A DNA stretch of 64,000 nt from Posidoniimonas polymericola (lineage in GTDB: Bacteria > Planctomycetota > Planctomycetia > Pirellulales > Lacipirellulaceae), in contig NZ_SJPO01000009.1 of the NCBI RefSeq assembly GCF_007859935.1, positions 186,001 through 250,000 of the forward strand, read 5' to 3'. Of this stretch, positions 44,939-56,510 are shown piece by piece. Position 1 is the stretch's first letter; every line of letters starts with the position of its first letter. Under the pieces are notes generated by a model. The model saw only the letters and a program-made list of their open reading frames with translations, had not been told where the DNA came from and did no database searches. The position numbers and the translations under genes were made by a program.

Positions 44939-46921
44939 ATGCGTCCGCACCGCTGTCTTCGGTTGTCGCTGATTCTGTTGGCGTTTTCCGCCAAGCCGCT
45001 GCTGGCGCAGGAAGTCCGGATCGGCTCGCCCGATGGGCGCAACACGATCGTTCTCTCGGCCGGCGACAACCGCGGGCCGGTTCAGATCTCTGTGATTCGG
45101 GACGAGGCCGAGCTCATCGCGCCGTCGCCCTGCGGTCCCAGGCTCGTCGGCAGCGGCGTATTGGGGAAGCGAGTGGAACGGTTCGAGTCTAAGACCTGGC
45201 GGATCGATAGCGACTTCACGCTGCCGTGGGGCAAGACCAACATGGTCCGCAACCGCGCCGCGGCGGCGCTGGTCGACCTGTCCTGGCCCGGCACCCCTGA
45301 CTGGCAGATCGAGCTGTACGCGTCGGACGAGGGGGTCGCGTGGCGGCACCACCTGAAGTCGCCCGCCAAGATTGCCGACGAGGGGTCGGGCTTCCGCGTG
45401 AACGGCGGCCCGCTGGCGTTGTACGGCGAGCTCGCCAGCTCTACGACCTCGCACGAGATGCTCTACCGCTACGCACCGCTGGCCGAGATCCCGGACGGCG
45501 TGCTGCTCGAAATGCCGCTGCTGCTGACCTGGCCCGACGGGCCGGCCGCCGCGATCACCGAGGCCCGCGTCCGCGGCTTCCCTGGCATGTGCCTGCAAGG
45601 GACCGGCACGCCCGGCACGCTACGCTGCCGCCTGTCGCCGCTGCCCGACCAGCCAGGCGTGTGCGCCGTGGGCGACGCGCTCATCAGCCCGTGGCGGGTA
45701 GTGATGGTGGCCGACAGGGCAGGGGAACTGCTGGAGAGCAACCTGCTCACCTGCCTGAACGACCCGCCGGAGGGGAGCTTCGCGTGGGTCAAACCGGGCA
45801 AGACCACCATGCACTGGTGGAACGGCGAGTTTGAGCAGGACTTCAAGCTCCCGCCCGACAGCACCGAGTCGCTCGATCGGCACCGCCGGTACATCGACTT
45901 CTGCGCCGCCAACAACATCGCCTACCACATGGTCTCGGGCGACGGCCGCTCGTGGTACCGGCAGTCGTCGACCAACTACGGCAAGCCCAGCCCCGACGCC
46001 GACGTCACCGCGGCGCGGCCGGAGATCCGTCTGCCGGAGATCCTGGCCTACGCCAAAGAGAAGGGGGTCGGCATCCGGCTGTGGGTCCACTGGCGCCCGC
46101 TCAGCGAACAACTCGAAGAGGCGTTCGCGCTCTACGAGTCGTGGGGGGTCCGCGGGCTGATGGTCGACTTCCTCGACCGCGACGACCAAGCGATGAACGA
46201 GTTCACCGAGCGGATGCTCAGCTCCGCCGCCCGGCACAAGCTGCACATCCAGGTGCACGGCTCACCCAAGCCGAGCGGCGAGGAGCGGACCTTCCCCAAC
46301 CTACTGAACCGCGAGGGGGTGCTCAACCTCGAGCACCTCAAATGGAGCGACCACTGCACCCCCGACCACGACGTGAATGTCGCCTACGCCCGAGCGCTCG
46401 CCGGCCTGGTCGACTACCACCTCGGCGGGTTCCACGCCGTGCCGCCGGGTGAGTTCGAGCCGCACAGCCTTGAGCCGGACGTGCTCGGCAGCCGCTGCCA
46501 TCAGCTGGCCCTGTACGTGCTGTACGAGAACCCGATGCCGATGGTCGCCGACACGCCCGAGCGCTACGCGGGTGAGGCCGGTTTCGACTTCCTCACCGCC
46601 TGCCCCACGACCTGGGACGAGACCCGCTTTGTCGCCGGCGAGCCGGGCGAGTACCTCGTGCTGGCCCGCCGCCGCGGCGATGCCTGGTACCTGGGCGGGA
46701 TCACCAACCACCAGGGCCGCGCGGTCCCGCTGCCGCTCGACTTCCTGCCCGCCAGGGGCGCCGAAGCGCGGCTCTGGCTCGACGCATCGCTCGACGGCGG
46801 CCGGCCCAACACGCTCAAAGAGCAGCGGGTGAGGCTCGGCCCGACCAATGTCCCCACCATCCAGTTCGCGCCGGGCGGCGGGTTTGTGGGCGTGCTGCGG
46901 CCCAACCCGGACGACCGCTGA
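44939..46921 (+). CDS. GH97 family glycoside hydrolase
   Basis: This 660-aa secreted enzyme has a signal peptide (about 1-22, ending LLAQ). It has the GH97 architecture: an N-terminal beta-sandwich (RIGSPDGRNTIVLSAG...), a central barrel with GIRLWVHWRPL and GLMVDFLDRDDQ, then HGSPKPSGEERTFPN and NLEHLKWSDH, and a C-terminal beta domain. VDF Asp would be the nucleophile of retaining alpha-galactosidase-type members; inverting alpha-glucosidases differ there, but I cannot decide between them with certainty. The ATG at 44939 starts the signal peptide. It follows the ABC ATPase and may share its regulation. Confidence 0.85.
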   Translation: MRPHRCLRLSLILLAFSAKPLLAQEVRIGSPDGRNTIVLSAGDNRGPVQISVIRDEAELIAPSPCGPRLVGSGVLGKRVERFESKTWRIDSDFTLPWGKTNMVRNRAAAALVDLSWPGTPDWQIELYASDEGVAWRHHLKSPAKIADEGSGFRVNGGPLALYGELASSTTSHEMLYRYAPLAEIPDGVLLEMPLLLTWPDGPAAAITEARVRGFPGMCLQGTGTPGTLRCRLSPLPDQPGVCAVGDALISPWRVVMVADRAGELLESNLLTCLNDPPEGSFAWVKPGKTTMHWWNGEFEQDFKLPPDSTESLDRHRRYIDFCAANNIAYHMVSGDGRSWYRQSSTNYGKPSPDADVTAARPEIRLPEILAYAKEKGVGIRLWVHWRPLSEQLEEAFALYESWGVRGLMVDFLDRDDQAMNEFTERMLSSAARHKLHIQVHGSPKPSGEERTFPNLLNREGVLNLEHLKWSDHCTPDHDVNVAYARALAGLVDYHLGGFHAVPPGEFEPHSLEPDVLGSRCHQLALYVLYENPMPMVADTPERYAGEAGFDFLTACPTTWDETRFVAGEPGEYLVLARRRGDAWYLGGITNHQGRAVPLPLDFLPARGAEARLWLDASLDGGRPNTLKEQRVRLGPTNVPTIQFAPGGGFVGVLRPNPDDR

Positions 46922-47009
46922 CCACCGCATTGGCCCCGGCTCGCGGCCAGCCTACAATGGCCGGGCCGCTATTTGGCGGCGCGGAACACCGATTACCGGA
47001 GCAAGCACA

Positions 47010-47252
47010 ATGGCGTGGCTGTTTGAGCGTACTGTCGAGTTGGCGGCCTGGACCGCGATGTTTGTGGCCTGGATCTCGGCCGCCTGCATGCTGTACTGGG
47101 CCTACCTCTGGGTCGCGACGCTCAACTCCGAGCCGGACCACCAGCTGCTGGTGAACGTCAGCCAGTGGGCCGCGGCGTTCGTCGGGTTCTCGGTGGCGCT
47201 GGGTGCCCTGGCGTGCATCGACCGCTTCCTGTTCGACGCCGACGAGAAGTAG
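47010..47252 (+). CDS. Small two-helix membrane protein, function unknown
   Basis: This 80-aa protein has two hydrophobic segments (about 10-31 and 49-67) with a short polar linker. GGAG lies 8 bases before the ATG. It starts 88 bases after the GH97 gene on the same strand. No family is recognised. Confidence 0.6.
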   Translation: MAWLFERTVELAAWTAMFVAWISAACMLYWAYLWVATLNSEPDHQLLVNVSQWAAAFVGFSVALGALACIDRFLFDADEK

Positions 47253-47370
47253 CGGAGTATTGCCGAGCGGCGCCGCTTTCGACCTCCGTCGCGCCGGCGC
47301 AATGGGCTAGACTTGCGGGACGGTCCTCACGCCCGTGACCCATCGCAAGCCTCGCCTGGAAACCGCCTGA

Positions 47371-47991
47371 ATGCCTCCGCTGACCGAACATGACGTCGAA
47401 GCCTTCATGGGCCGCTTCAAGCTGCTGCTGATCGTGGGCGGCTTGCTGCTGGGCGCACTGATCTTGGGCGGCCTGCTGTACATGGACGCGCGGCTTGAAA
47501 CGGTCCGCGATGCGCTGCACTTCCGCAACCCTGAGAACGCCGCCCGCGAGTCGATCACGGTCGAGGCGCCGCAGTCCGCCATCAACGCGGTCGACGGGCA
47601 GACGGTGTACGTGCCGGCCTACTCGCATATCTACCACCAGGACGGCCGCTCCTACCTGCTGACGGTCACGCTGAGCGTCCGCAACACAGACCCCGAGCAC
47701 GAGATCGTCGTGACCTCGGTCCACTACTACAACACCGAGGGGAAGCTCGTGAAGGACCACCTCGATCAGCCCCGCCGGCTGGCGCCGCTCGCCACCGCCG
47801 AGTTCCTCGTCGAGCGCGACGACACGTCCGGCGGCAGCGGCGCCAATTTCCTGGTGGAGTGGGTCGCCGAGCAGCCGGTTACTGAGCCAATCGTCGAGAC
47901 CGTGATGATCGACACCCTCGGTCAGCAGGGGATCTCGTTCGCCCGGGTTGGCAAGCCGATCAAGAAGGTCACACCGGCCGAGGGTGAGTAG
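47371..47991 (+). CDS. DUF3124 domain protein
   Basis: This 206-aa protein has one N-terminal membrane helix (about 18-38). Its outside domain fits DUF3124: GQTVYVPAYSHIYHQDGRSY, LSVRNTDPEHEIVV, YYNTEGKLV, LATAEFLVERDDTSGGSGANFLVEW and PIVETVMIDTLGQQGISF. The role of the family is unknown. It converges with katG. Confidence 0.85.
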   Translation: MPPLTEHDVEAFMGRFKLLLIVGGLLLGALILGGLLYMDARLETVRDALHFRNPENAARESITVEAPQSAINAVDGQTVYVPAYSHIYHQDGRSYLLTVTLSVRNTDPEHEIVVTSVHYYNTEGKLVKDHLDQPRRLAPLATAEFLVERDDTSGGSGANFLVEWVAEQPVTEPIVETVMIDTLGQQGISFARVGKPIKKVTPAEGE

Positions 47992-48065
47992 CCGGCCCGG
48001 ATGACCTGGGGGAGGGTGATACGGCCGGTTCCCGCCGGCAGCCAGATAGAGATGGAAACCCAGCC

Positions 48066-48101
48066 AAAAAATGCCCCCTGACCGCGGGGCGGGCAGGGGG
48101 C
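48066..48101 (-). terminator. Rho-independent terminator of katG
   Basis: Read on the minus strand, GCCCCCTG pairs with CAGGGGGC around a 13-base loop, followed by ATTTTTT. It lies 34 bases beyond the katG stop. Confidence 0.85.
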
Positions 48102-48134
48102 GTGTGAACTCCGTTCTTGGTTGCCGAGCGGCTG

Positions 48135-50768
<2,634 letters not shown>

Positions 50769-50796
50769 TCACGACTCCCGGGGAGCCTTTCGCAGG

Positions 50797-53700
50797 CTAG
50801 GCCGCCGCCGGCGCCGCCGGCGGGTTTTCGGCGTCGCCGGGGCCCGCTTCTTGTAGCTCCTCGGGCGGCGGCTCGTAGCCCGCATCAATCAGCAGGTAGC
50901 CCGACCAAAAGAACGGGTGGTCGGCCGACGGCGGCTCGGCTCCGAGGTCGCGCAGCTTGAGCCGCGGCTCTTGGTACGGATCGAGCAACGCGGTGCGGGC
51001 GAGCGTCACGCTCCGCCGCCAGGCGTCGGTCGCGGGGGTGCGGGTCCAGTCGGTGACGAACTCTTGCACCAGCTGGCGGTGCACCGCGCCGCCGGTCTGC
51101 CAGCGGCTCATCAGCACCGTCTGAGCCCCCGACGCCATCAGGCCGCAGGCGGCGTGGAACACCTCTTGGCCGAGCGGGAGGGCGGCGACCTTGCCGCGGC
51201 GGCTGCGCCGGCCGCCGGCCGATTTCAGCCCGTTCTCCGCGGCGGTCCTAAGCCCGGCCAGCACGACGCGTTCCGGGCCCTCGTACGGCAGCCGCTCCCA
51301 GTCGGCGAGCGTCCCGCCAGTGGTGCGGTCGATCGGCAGCGGCGACCAGTCGTACGGCGGCTGCTCGGCGAGCACGCTGTCGGTCATCACGACCGCCGAC
51401 TCGAACGCCGAGATCAGCGTCGCCGAGGGCACCGGCGAGGGGGTCGGCAGCTTGGTCGGCCCCGCCAGGACGCCGCTCAGCCCGTCCCAGGTCATCTGCT
51501 GCATCTCGCGGGTCTCGTCGTCGCCGGAGGCGTGGGGCGTGACGATCGCCGTGTGCTGCACCAGCCGCGGCGGGTCCTGCTTGGCGAGCGCCAGGCCCAT
51601 GGTCGGGGCATAACGCGGCATGACGACGTCCGCGATCAGCTGCCGCTTGCTCGGCTCGCCGATGATCAGGGCCTCGAACGGCAGGTGCCAGAGCGGCCCG
51701 TCGGGGACGATGATCAGCCGCTTCGTCTGCGAGAGGTCGAGCCGCGACTCCTGCAGCAGTGCGTCGCCCAACGCGGTGGCGAGCTGCCGCCAGGCGTCGT
51801 CCTGCAGGTCCTCATCGGTGATGCCCTTGTTGTTGCTGTAGTTGCCGATGGCGTTGAGCAGCTCGGCGATCTTGCCGCGGACCACGCCGGCGTCGGGCAA
51901 ACGCCAGTAGTGCTCGCCCCCGGAGACCAGCACGAACCCGTGCAGCGTGTCGCCCATCTGGTGGAACACCAAGAGCGCGTCGCCCGGCTGCATCCGCTTG
52001 CGGATGTCCTCGGCCGAGCGGCGGGGCGGGAAGCTCAGCTCGGTCGGCAGCCGGTGCAGGGCGAGCTCGGTGAGCATCGCTTCTTGGAGGGCGGTCGCCT
52101 TGCTCAGCTGCGTGAACAACCGCTGGTCGCGCCGCGCGTCGTCCGAGAACAGCGTCTTGGCGTCGGCCAGCTCGCTGCGGGCCGCGGCGGCCTGCTCGGA
52201 CACCGGGCGGTAGCCCGGCGACCGGGCCGAGAAGACCTGGCGCTCGAGCCGCTGCGCCTTGTCGAGCTCGGCGTCGGGCGCCTCGAGCAGCGTCCGCAGC
52301 GTCAGCAGCCGGCCCCCGAGCGGCTGGTGGCTGAGGAACCGGCGGCGTTTGGCGAGGTCGGCCGCGTAGAGCGCCGGCAGGGTCTCCCGCCGCGCGAGCG
52401 ACGCCGTGATCCAGCGGTCGAAGGCCGGCTCGTGGTTGGTCCGCAGCAGGCACATCGCGTCCATCGTGTCGTAGGCCCAGTGCAGCGGCGCCGGGTCGGT
52501 GAGCATCTGCTTGTAGACGTCCACCGCGACCCGCGGCGAGAGCTCGCCGGCGTCGAACCGCTCGTTGGCCAGGGCGAGCTGGAAGTTCGAGAGCGACAGC
52601 TCCGAGTACCGCTGCAGCGACTTCTCGAGCGACTGCTGCCCGGCCTTCTGCTTGCCCGCCTGCAGCGCCGCCATCGCCGCGACGTAGTCGGCGTAGGCGC
52701 CCAGCCGGCCGTTCGCGACGTCGCTGCGGCGGGGCAGGGCCGACGCGACCAACGCGGCCGCCTCGTCGGTGTGGCGGGCGGCGGCGTGCTGCTCGGCCAG
52801 GATCAGCCGCGCCTGCGCGGCGATGTGGTTGAAGCGTTCCCGCTGCGCCCAGTTGGCGATGTCCGGCAGCGTTGGCTCGACGCCCTCGGCCGCCAACGAC
52901 TGGCGGTGCACGTGCTGCAGGCCGAGCGCGTCGGCGACCGTGTCCCAGTCCTCGTAGGCAAACGCGGCGAGGATCGCCTCGCTGGTGAGCCGCGGGACCT
53001 GCTTGTCCTCCTCGGTCCCCAGCGTGAGCATCGCCTGGGCCAGCAGCGCGGCGCCGGTCAGCTCGTGGTCGTAGCGGCCGCCGAGCAGCTCCGCCCGCAC
53101 CAGGCACGGCCCGGCCTCGAGCGGCTTGTAGACGCCCATCAACGCCAGGCCGGTGACGAGGTCGGCCCAGGACGACGACCAGTGGTTCGGCGGCGCCAGA
53201 TTCCCCCGCGAGAGCGTGTCCGCCAGGTCGCGTGACAGCGCGTCGTGCGGCCCCAGCGGGCCGAGCAGCGTGTTGCGGCGGCGGATCGCCAGCGCCGCGG
53301 TCCGCATCACCTCCGCGACGTCGATCTTCCAGAACTGCGGCATCTGCACCAACCCGCCCTGGCTGGCGGCCGCGTTGTTATTGAGGTTGCCGAATGCGAA
53401 CAGCATCGTGTCGGGCAGCCGACCGTAGGTCACATTGCGGGTGGGGCGTCCCCACGGCGCCAGCCGGCGGCCGTTCGGGTCGGGCCGCGGGTCCTGGGTG
53501 AACCGCACCCGCAGCATCCAGTTGTGGTTGGCCAGGAACAGCTCGCAGGCGCGGTTGAACTCGAGCAGCGCCTGCTGGTTCAGGCCCATCTGGTAGAGGG
53601 CCTCGCCCCGCATGGCGTAGAAACAGATGGAGTCGACCCAGCGGCTGGTGACCGTCTTGATGCTGCCGCGTTGCTCGCGGAGCAGATCCCTAGCCGCGTC

Positions 53701-53853
53701 CTGGTAGTCGCCCTCGTAGATCGATTCGACCGCCAGGTAGTAGCTGGGCCCCGGGACGGCGCCGGTTTGGGCGTCGGCACGTCGCGGCGCGAGCAGGGCG
53801 GCCGCCAGCACCAACATGGCGATCAACGCCTGGGCGGGCGAGGTCCTCTTCAT
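50797..53853 (-). CDS. Large secreted CHAT-domain protein without catalytic dyad
   Basis: This 1018-aa protein has a signal peptide (about 1-28, ending RADAQ). It has an alpha-helical, TPR-like N-terminal two-thirds (YEGDYQDAARDLLREQ, ALYQMGLNQQALLEFNRA). The C-terminal CHAT domain starts near 650 (GDALLVFHQMGDTLHGFVL, RLIIVPDGPLWHLPFEAL, RYAPTMGLAL). In active CHAT proteases the dyad lies in HG and SAC-TG motifs. Here the second motif reads ERVVLAGLRTAAENG with no Cys, and no His-Gly is seen in the preceding 60 residues. The partner segment VFHAACGLMASGAQTVLMSRW is normal. It is likely a scaffold. AGGGA lies 6-7 bases before ATG 53853. Confidence 0.8.
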   Translation of the reverse strand: MKRTSPAQALIAMLVLAAALLAPRRADAQTGAVPGPSYYLAVESIYEGDYQDAARDLLREQRGSIKTVTSRWVDSICFYAMRGEALYQMGLNQQALLEFNRACELFLANHNWMLRVRFTQDPRPDPNGRRLAPWGRPTRNVTYGRLPDTMLFAFGNLNNNAAASQGGLVQMPQFWKIDVAEVMRTAALAIRRRNTLLGPLGPHDALSRDLADTLSRGNLAPPNHWSSSWADLVTGLALMGVYKPLEAGPCLVRAELLGGRYDHELTGAALLAQAMLTLGTEEDKQVPRLTSEAILAAFAYEDWDTVADALGLQHVHRQSLAAEGVEPTLPDIANWAQRERFNHIAAQARLILAEQHAAARHTDEAAALVASALPRRSDVANGRLGAYADYVAAMAALQAGKQKAGQQSLEKSLQRYSELSLSNFQLALANERFDAGELSPRVAVDVYKQMLTDPAPLHWAYDTMDAMCLLRTNHEPAFDRWITASLARRETLPALYAADLAKRRRFLSHQPLGGRLLTLRTLLEAPDAELDKAQRLERQVFSARSPGYRPVSEQAAAARSELADAKTLFSDDARRDQRLFTQLSKATALQEAMLTELALHRLPTELSFPPRRSAEDIRKRMQPGDALLVFHQMGDTLHGFVLVSGGEHYWRLPDAGVVRGKIAELLNAIGNYSNNKGITDEDLQDDAWRQLATALGDALLQESRLDLSQTKRLIIVPDGPLWHLPFEALIIGEPSKRQLIADVVMPRYAPTMGLALAKQDPPRLVQHTAIVTPHASGDDETREMQQMTWDGLSGVLAGPTKLPTPSPVPSATLISAFESAVVMTDSVLAEQPPYDWSPLPIDRTTGGTLADWERLPYEGPERVVLAGLRTAAENGLKSAGGRRSRRGKVAALPLGQEVFHAACGLMASGAQTVLMSRWQTGGAVHRQLVQEFVTDWTRTPATDAWRRSVTLARTALLDPYQEPRLKLRDLGAEPPSADHPFFWSGYLLIDAGYEPPPEELQEAGPGDAENPPAAPAAA

Positions 53854-54037
53854 CGGATTCCCTAGGGAAAAGCGGCGGCGGACGGAGAGTCGGCGGCAGA
53901 ATTCAATCTTAGCACTCTGCCGCATATAGGACGAATCGATGGCCGCGCCCGCCGGGCGACCCCCCCAGCCGCGCCAGCCCCACCCGGGCGGAGGTCCGCA
54001 GCGGCGCCCTGCCGCTGCACGAAACCCGCCTCGAGGT

Positions 54038-54066
54038 TTGCTCTGACCGTTGGCGGCAAATATACT
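54038..54066 (+). promoter_or_regulatory. Predicted sigma-70 promoter for the gene at 54200
   Basis: TTGCTC (54038-54043), a 17-base spacer, and TATACT (54061-54066). The -35 box is weak and the -10 box is good. Confidence 0.4.
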
Positions 54067-54080
54067 GCAGAGACGGAACC

Positions 54081-54101
54081 GCAAGCCCCGCCAGGGCTTG
54101 C
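54081..54101. repeat. Perfect 8-bp hairpin with a CGCCA loop
   Basis: GCAAGCCC-CGCCA-GGGCTTGC. The core CCCGCCAGGG matches the core of the RAYT-linked repeats (CCCCGCCAGGGG), so it may be a diverged copy. Confidence 0.5.
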
Positions 54102-54199
54102 ACTTACTCGAACGGATTCGCTCGCACCGCCCCCGTGCCTGTGTCGGCCCCCTGGCCGCCGCTCGCCCGCGGGCCCCACCTCTGCCGTTCGACACCGCT

Positions 54200-55183
54200 A
54201 TGCCTCTTGTCTTGAACCATGTTGTGTCGCTGCGCGCCGCGTGGCTGATTGCGTTGGCCTGCCTGCTGACCTCGGCAAACGCCCGCGCCCAACAGGTCGA
54301 TCCCAGCCAGGCGCCGCGGAACTTCGCCCCCGGCGTGCTGACAACCGTTCCGCCCGAGATCCTGCCGGGCGAGACCGCCAGCGTGCACCCGCTGGTCGAG
54401 CTACGCAGCAACCAAAAGCTGGCCTGGCAGCCCGAGTACCTGGCCACCAGCCAGACGCTGTACGAAAAGGCCGCCCACGCCCGCTTCACACGGGACATCT
54501 GGTGCCTGGAGTTCTCCTACAAGCCACTGCGGCTAATCTGGGTCGACGTGCCGCAGGCCAACGGCCGGCTCGAGAAGAAGCTGCTGTGGTACCTGGTTTA
54601 CTCGGTCCGCAACACGGGCGAGGGCCTGGCGCCGGCCGCCGGCGAGGTCAACGAAGAGAAGGCCAAGCCGACCGAGATCGGCCCCGTAACCTTCGTCCCG
54701 CAGTTTGTCCTGCAGGGCCACGACCAGGAGAACGGCCGGCGGCAGTACCGGGCGTACCTCGACAAGTACGTGCCGTCGGCGATGGAAGCCATCCGCCGCC
54801 GCGAGGTCCGCGGCCGCAAGCTGCTCAGCCCCCCCCAGATGGCTGAAACCCCGCTGCCCCCCGCCCAAGACGGCGACGACGCCATGTGGGGCGTGGCAAT
54901 CTGGGAGGACGTCGACCCCGACCTCGACTTCTTCAGCGTGTACGTCCAGGGCCTGACCAACGCCTACCGCTGGGAAGACCCGGACGGTGGTTTTCAGGCC
55001 GGCGACCCGCCCGGAACCGGCCGGAAGCTGGTTTCTAAGACGTTGCAGCTCAATTTTTTCCGCCCCGGTGACCGATTTCTCCAGCACGAGACCGAGGTCC
55101 GCCAGGGCCCGGCCCCCGGCAAGGCCCAGCTGTACGGCGACGGCGTGACCGAAGGGCTTGTCTACCGCTGGACCTACCGCTAA
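54200..55183 (+). CDS. Secreted planctomycete-type conserved protein, function unknown
   Basis: This 327-aa protein has a signal peptide (about 1-29, ending NARAQ). The mature part is well conserved in style: FTRDIWCLEFSYKPLRLIWVD, KKLLWYLVYSVRNTG, TFVPQFVLQ, VPSAMEAIRRRE, WGVAIWEDVDPDLDFFSVYVQGLTNAYR and LQLNFFRPGDRF. I associate this with a family found in many planctomycetes, but know no function. The ATG at 54200 begins the signal peptide; the longer in-frame frame from 54050 is rejected. It is followed 144 bases later by rpmA. Confidence 0.78.
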   Translation: MPLVLNHVVSLRAAWLIALACLLTSANARAQQVDPSQAPRNFAPGVLTTVPPEILPGETASVHPLVELRSNQKLAWQPEYLATSQTLYEKAAHARFTRDIWCLEFSYKPLRLIWVDVPQANGRLEKKLLWYLVYSVRNTGEGLAPAAGEVNEEKAKPTEIGPVTFVPQFVLQGHDQENGRRQYRAYLDKYVPSAMEAIRRREVRGRKLLSPPQMAETPLPPAQDGDDAMWGVAIWEDVDPDLDFFSVYVQGLTNAYRWEDPDGGFQAGDPPGTGRKLVSKTLQLNFFRPGDRFLQHETEVRQGPAPGKAQLYGDGVTEGLVYRWTYR

Positions 55184-55327
55184 ACTGCGGGGCTCACGGA
55201 GGCTGTGCGAGGGGTCCAGGCGGACCCTCGCCGGCCCGCTGCATCAACTATCATCGCACCCAACACACGCTGCCCCCGCCGGCGAACCAGCCGGCCGCGA
55301 GGGGCAATTTGATCGGGAAACCCCACG

Positions 55328-55579
55328 ATGGCACACAAAAAAGGTCAGGGCTCTAGCCGCAACGGTCGCGACTCCAATGCCCAGCGCCGCGGCGTCAAGA
55401 AGTACGGTGGCGAGCGCGTCATCGCCGGCAACATCCTGGTCCGCCAGCTCGGCAACAAGTTCCATCCCGGCGCCGGCGTGGGCCAGGGCAAGGACTACAC
55501 CCTGTTCGCGCTGATCGACGGCCAGGTCATGTTCGACCGCGAAGGCCGCCGCATCAACGTCATGGCGGAAGCCAACTAG
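55328..55579 (+). CDS. rpmA: 50S ribosomal protein L27
   Basis: This 83-aa ribosomal protein reads [20 protein letters not shown], then [19 protein letters not shown] and [21 protein letters not shown]. It is a complete L27 that sits near the peptidyl-transferase centre. L21 is not next to it. rpmA is normally followed closely by obgE; here a vapBC pair and a transglutaminase-like gene stand between them. Confidence 0.96.
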   Translation: MAHKKGQGSSRNGRDSNAQRRGVKKYGGERVIAGNILVRQLGNKFHPGAGVGQGKDYTLFALIDGQVMFDREGRRINVMAEAN

Positions 55580-55616
55580 AGCGGCGTCGCGAATTCGCGC
55601 CGCGGGAGGAGCAGTC

Positions 55617-55925
55617 ATCGAACCTCTGCAAGGCTCTCCGAACGGGCCCCTTCGCGAGCCCCTGCACGGCGAAGTCCACGGCTCGATCATCAAGCTCCAC
55701 ACCGATCCTGGCCTGCCCGATGGCCAGCAGGTGGAGGTCACGGTTCGCCCCGCCGCCTCCGAGCAGACTCCGGCAACCGATGACGCCGCGGCTCGCAACC
55801 GATTGCTCTCTTACAAGGGCGTCCCCGACTGGTCGGAGAAGGACGATCAGATTCTGGCGGAGATCGCCGCCAGCCGCCGCTCGGCAACTTGGCGAGAGTC
55901 TCCCGAGTCAGGCGACGCCGAGTGA
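55617..55925 (+). CDS. vapB: VapB-like antitoxin, probable ATC start
   Basis: This protein of 102 aa (if ATC 55617 starts) contains LHGEVHGSIIKLHTDPGLPDG and QQVEVTVRP, the AbrB-like swapped-hairpin N-terminal style of planctomycete antitoxins that begin with H-G-x-I-x-L. The tail WSEKDDQILAEIAASRRSATWRES is the toxin-binding part. No ATG, GTG or TTG occurs in frame before GTG 55731, which would delete the conserved HGSIIKL strand. ATC 55617 follows GGGAGGAG with optimal spacing. The last codons overlap the toxin start (GTGA). The function is inferred from the toxin partner. Confidence 0.7.
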   Translation: MEPLQGSPNGPLREPLHGEVHGSIIKLHTDPGLPDGQQVEVTVRPAASEQTPATDDAAARNRLLSYKGVPDWSEKDDQILAEIAASRRSATWRESPESGDAE

Positions 55926-56320
55926 ACTATCTGCTGGACACTAATGTCTGCTCGGCGTTTGTGAAGCGCCCGAGCAGCTTGTTCCACAAGTTTGTGCAGC
56001 ACTCGGGCCGCCTCGCCACCACCACGATCGTCTTGGGCGAGCTTTCGGCGTGGGCCTATCGTCGGCCCCATCCCGAGACACTACTCGAGCCGATCAACAA
56101 TGAACTTCTTAGCGAAGTCGCCTTGCTCGATTTCGATCGCCGGTGCGCGGACCGCTTCGGCCGGCTGCGAGCCGAGCTGCTTTCGCAAGGCCTTGGAGGC
56201 AATCCAGTTGACCTGATGATCGCCTCAGTCGCCCTCGAGCACGACCTGACGCTGGTTACTAACAACGTGCGGCACTTTGAACCGATCCGCGGGCTGCGGG
56301 TTGAAGACTGGCTGGCTTAA
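55922..56320 (+). CDS. vapC: VapC-like PIN domain toxin
   Basis: This 132-aa protein has a PIN-type ribonuclease fold. Acidic residues occupy the catalytic places: Asp6 in NYLLDTNVCS, Glu40 in VLGELSAW and Asp97 in GNPVDLMIASVALEHD, followed by TLVTNNVRHFEPI. It should cut a structured RNA such as tRNA. GTG 55922 overlaps the antitoxin stop TGA by 3 bases, the usual arrangement of translational coupling. The longer in-frame start at 55889 lies inside the antitoxin gene. Confidence 0.87.
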   Translation: MNYLLDTNVCSAFVKRPSSLFHKFVQHSGRLATTTIVLGELSAWAYRRPHPETLLEPINNELLSEVALLDFDRRCADRFGRLRAELLSQGLGGNPVDLMIASVALEHDLTLVTNNVRHFEPIRGLRVEDWLA

Positions 56321-56510
56321 CTGGTCGGGAAAACGATGGATACCATTGAGTTTCAGCGCTCGAAGGATGACTGCCGAGGCCTCAAGCAGTTGATTCTTCT
56401 CGGGCCGAGGCTCGAGGGGCTCGAGCTTTGAGCAGCGCCTCAGTCAAGCAGCAAGCCAGTCGACATTTCCAGACATCGACACATTCCTCACTAATACGCG
56501 GCGGCGTGTC

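Larger units (their letters stand above)
53854..54199. other. Divergent intergenic region with promoter and hairpin
   Basis: About 346 bp between the CHAT gene (minus) and the secreted planctomycete protein (plus). It holds a sigma-70-like promoter (54038-54066) and a perfect 8-bp hairpin (54081-54101). No gene was recognised. Confidence 0.5.

Noticed and set aside
55731-55925. 64-aa antitoxin starting at GTG 55731
   Set aside because: It would remove the conserved HGSIIKL strand of the DNA-binding part and has no SD; the upstream ATC with SD explains the frame better.
56336-56431. 31-codon open frame after vapC
   Set aside because: Too short, no SD, no recognisable motif; probably chance.
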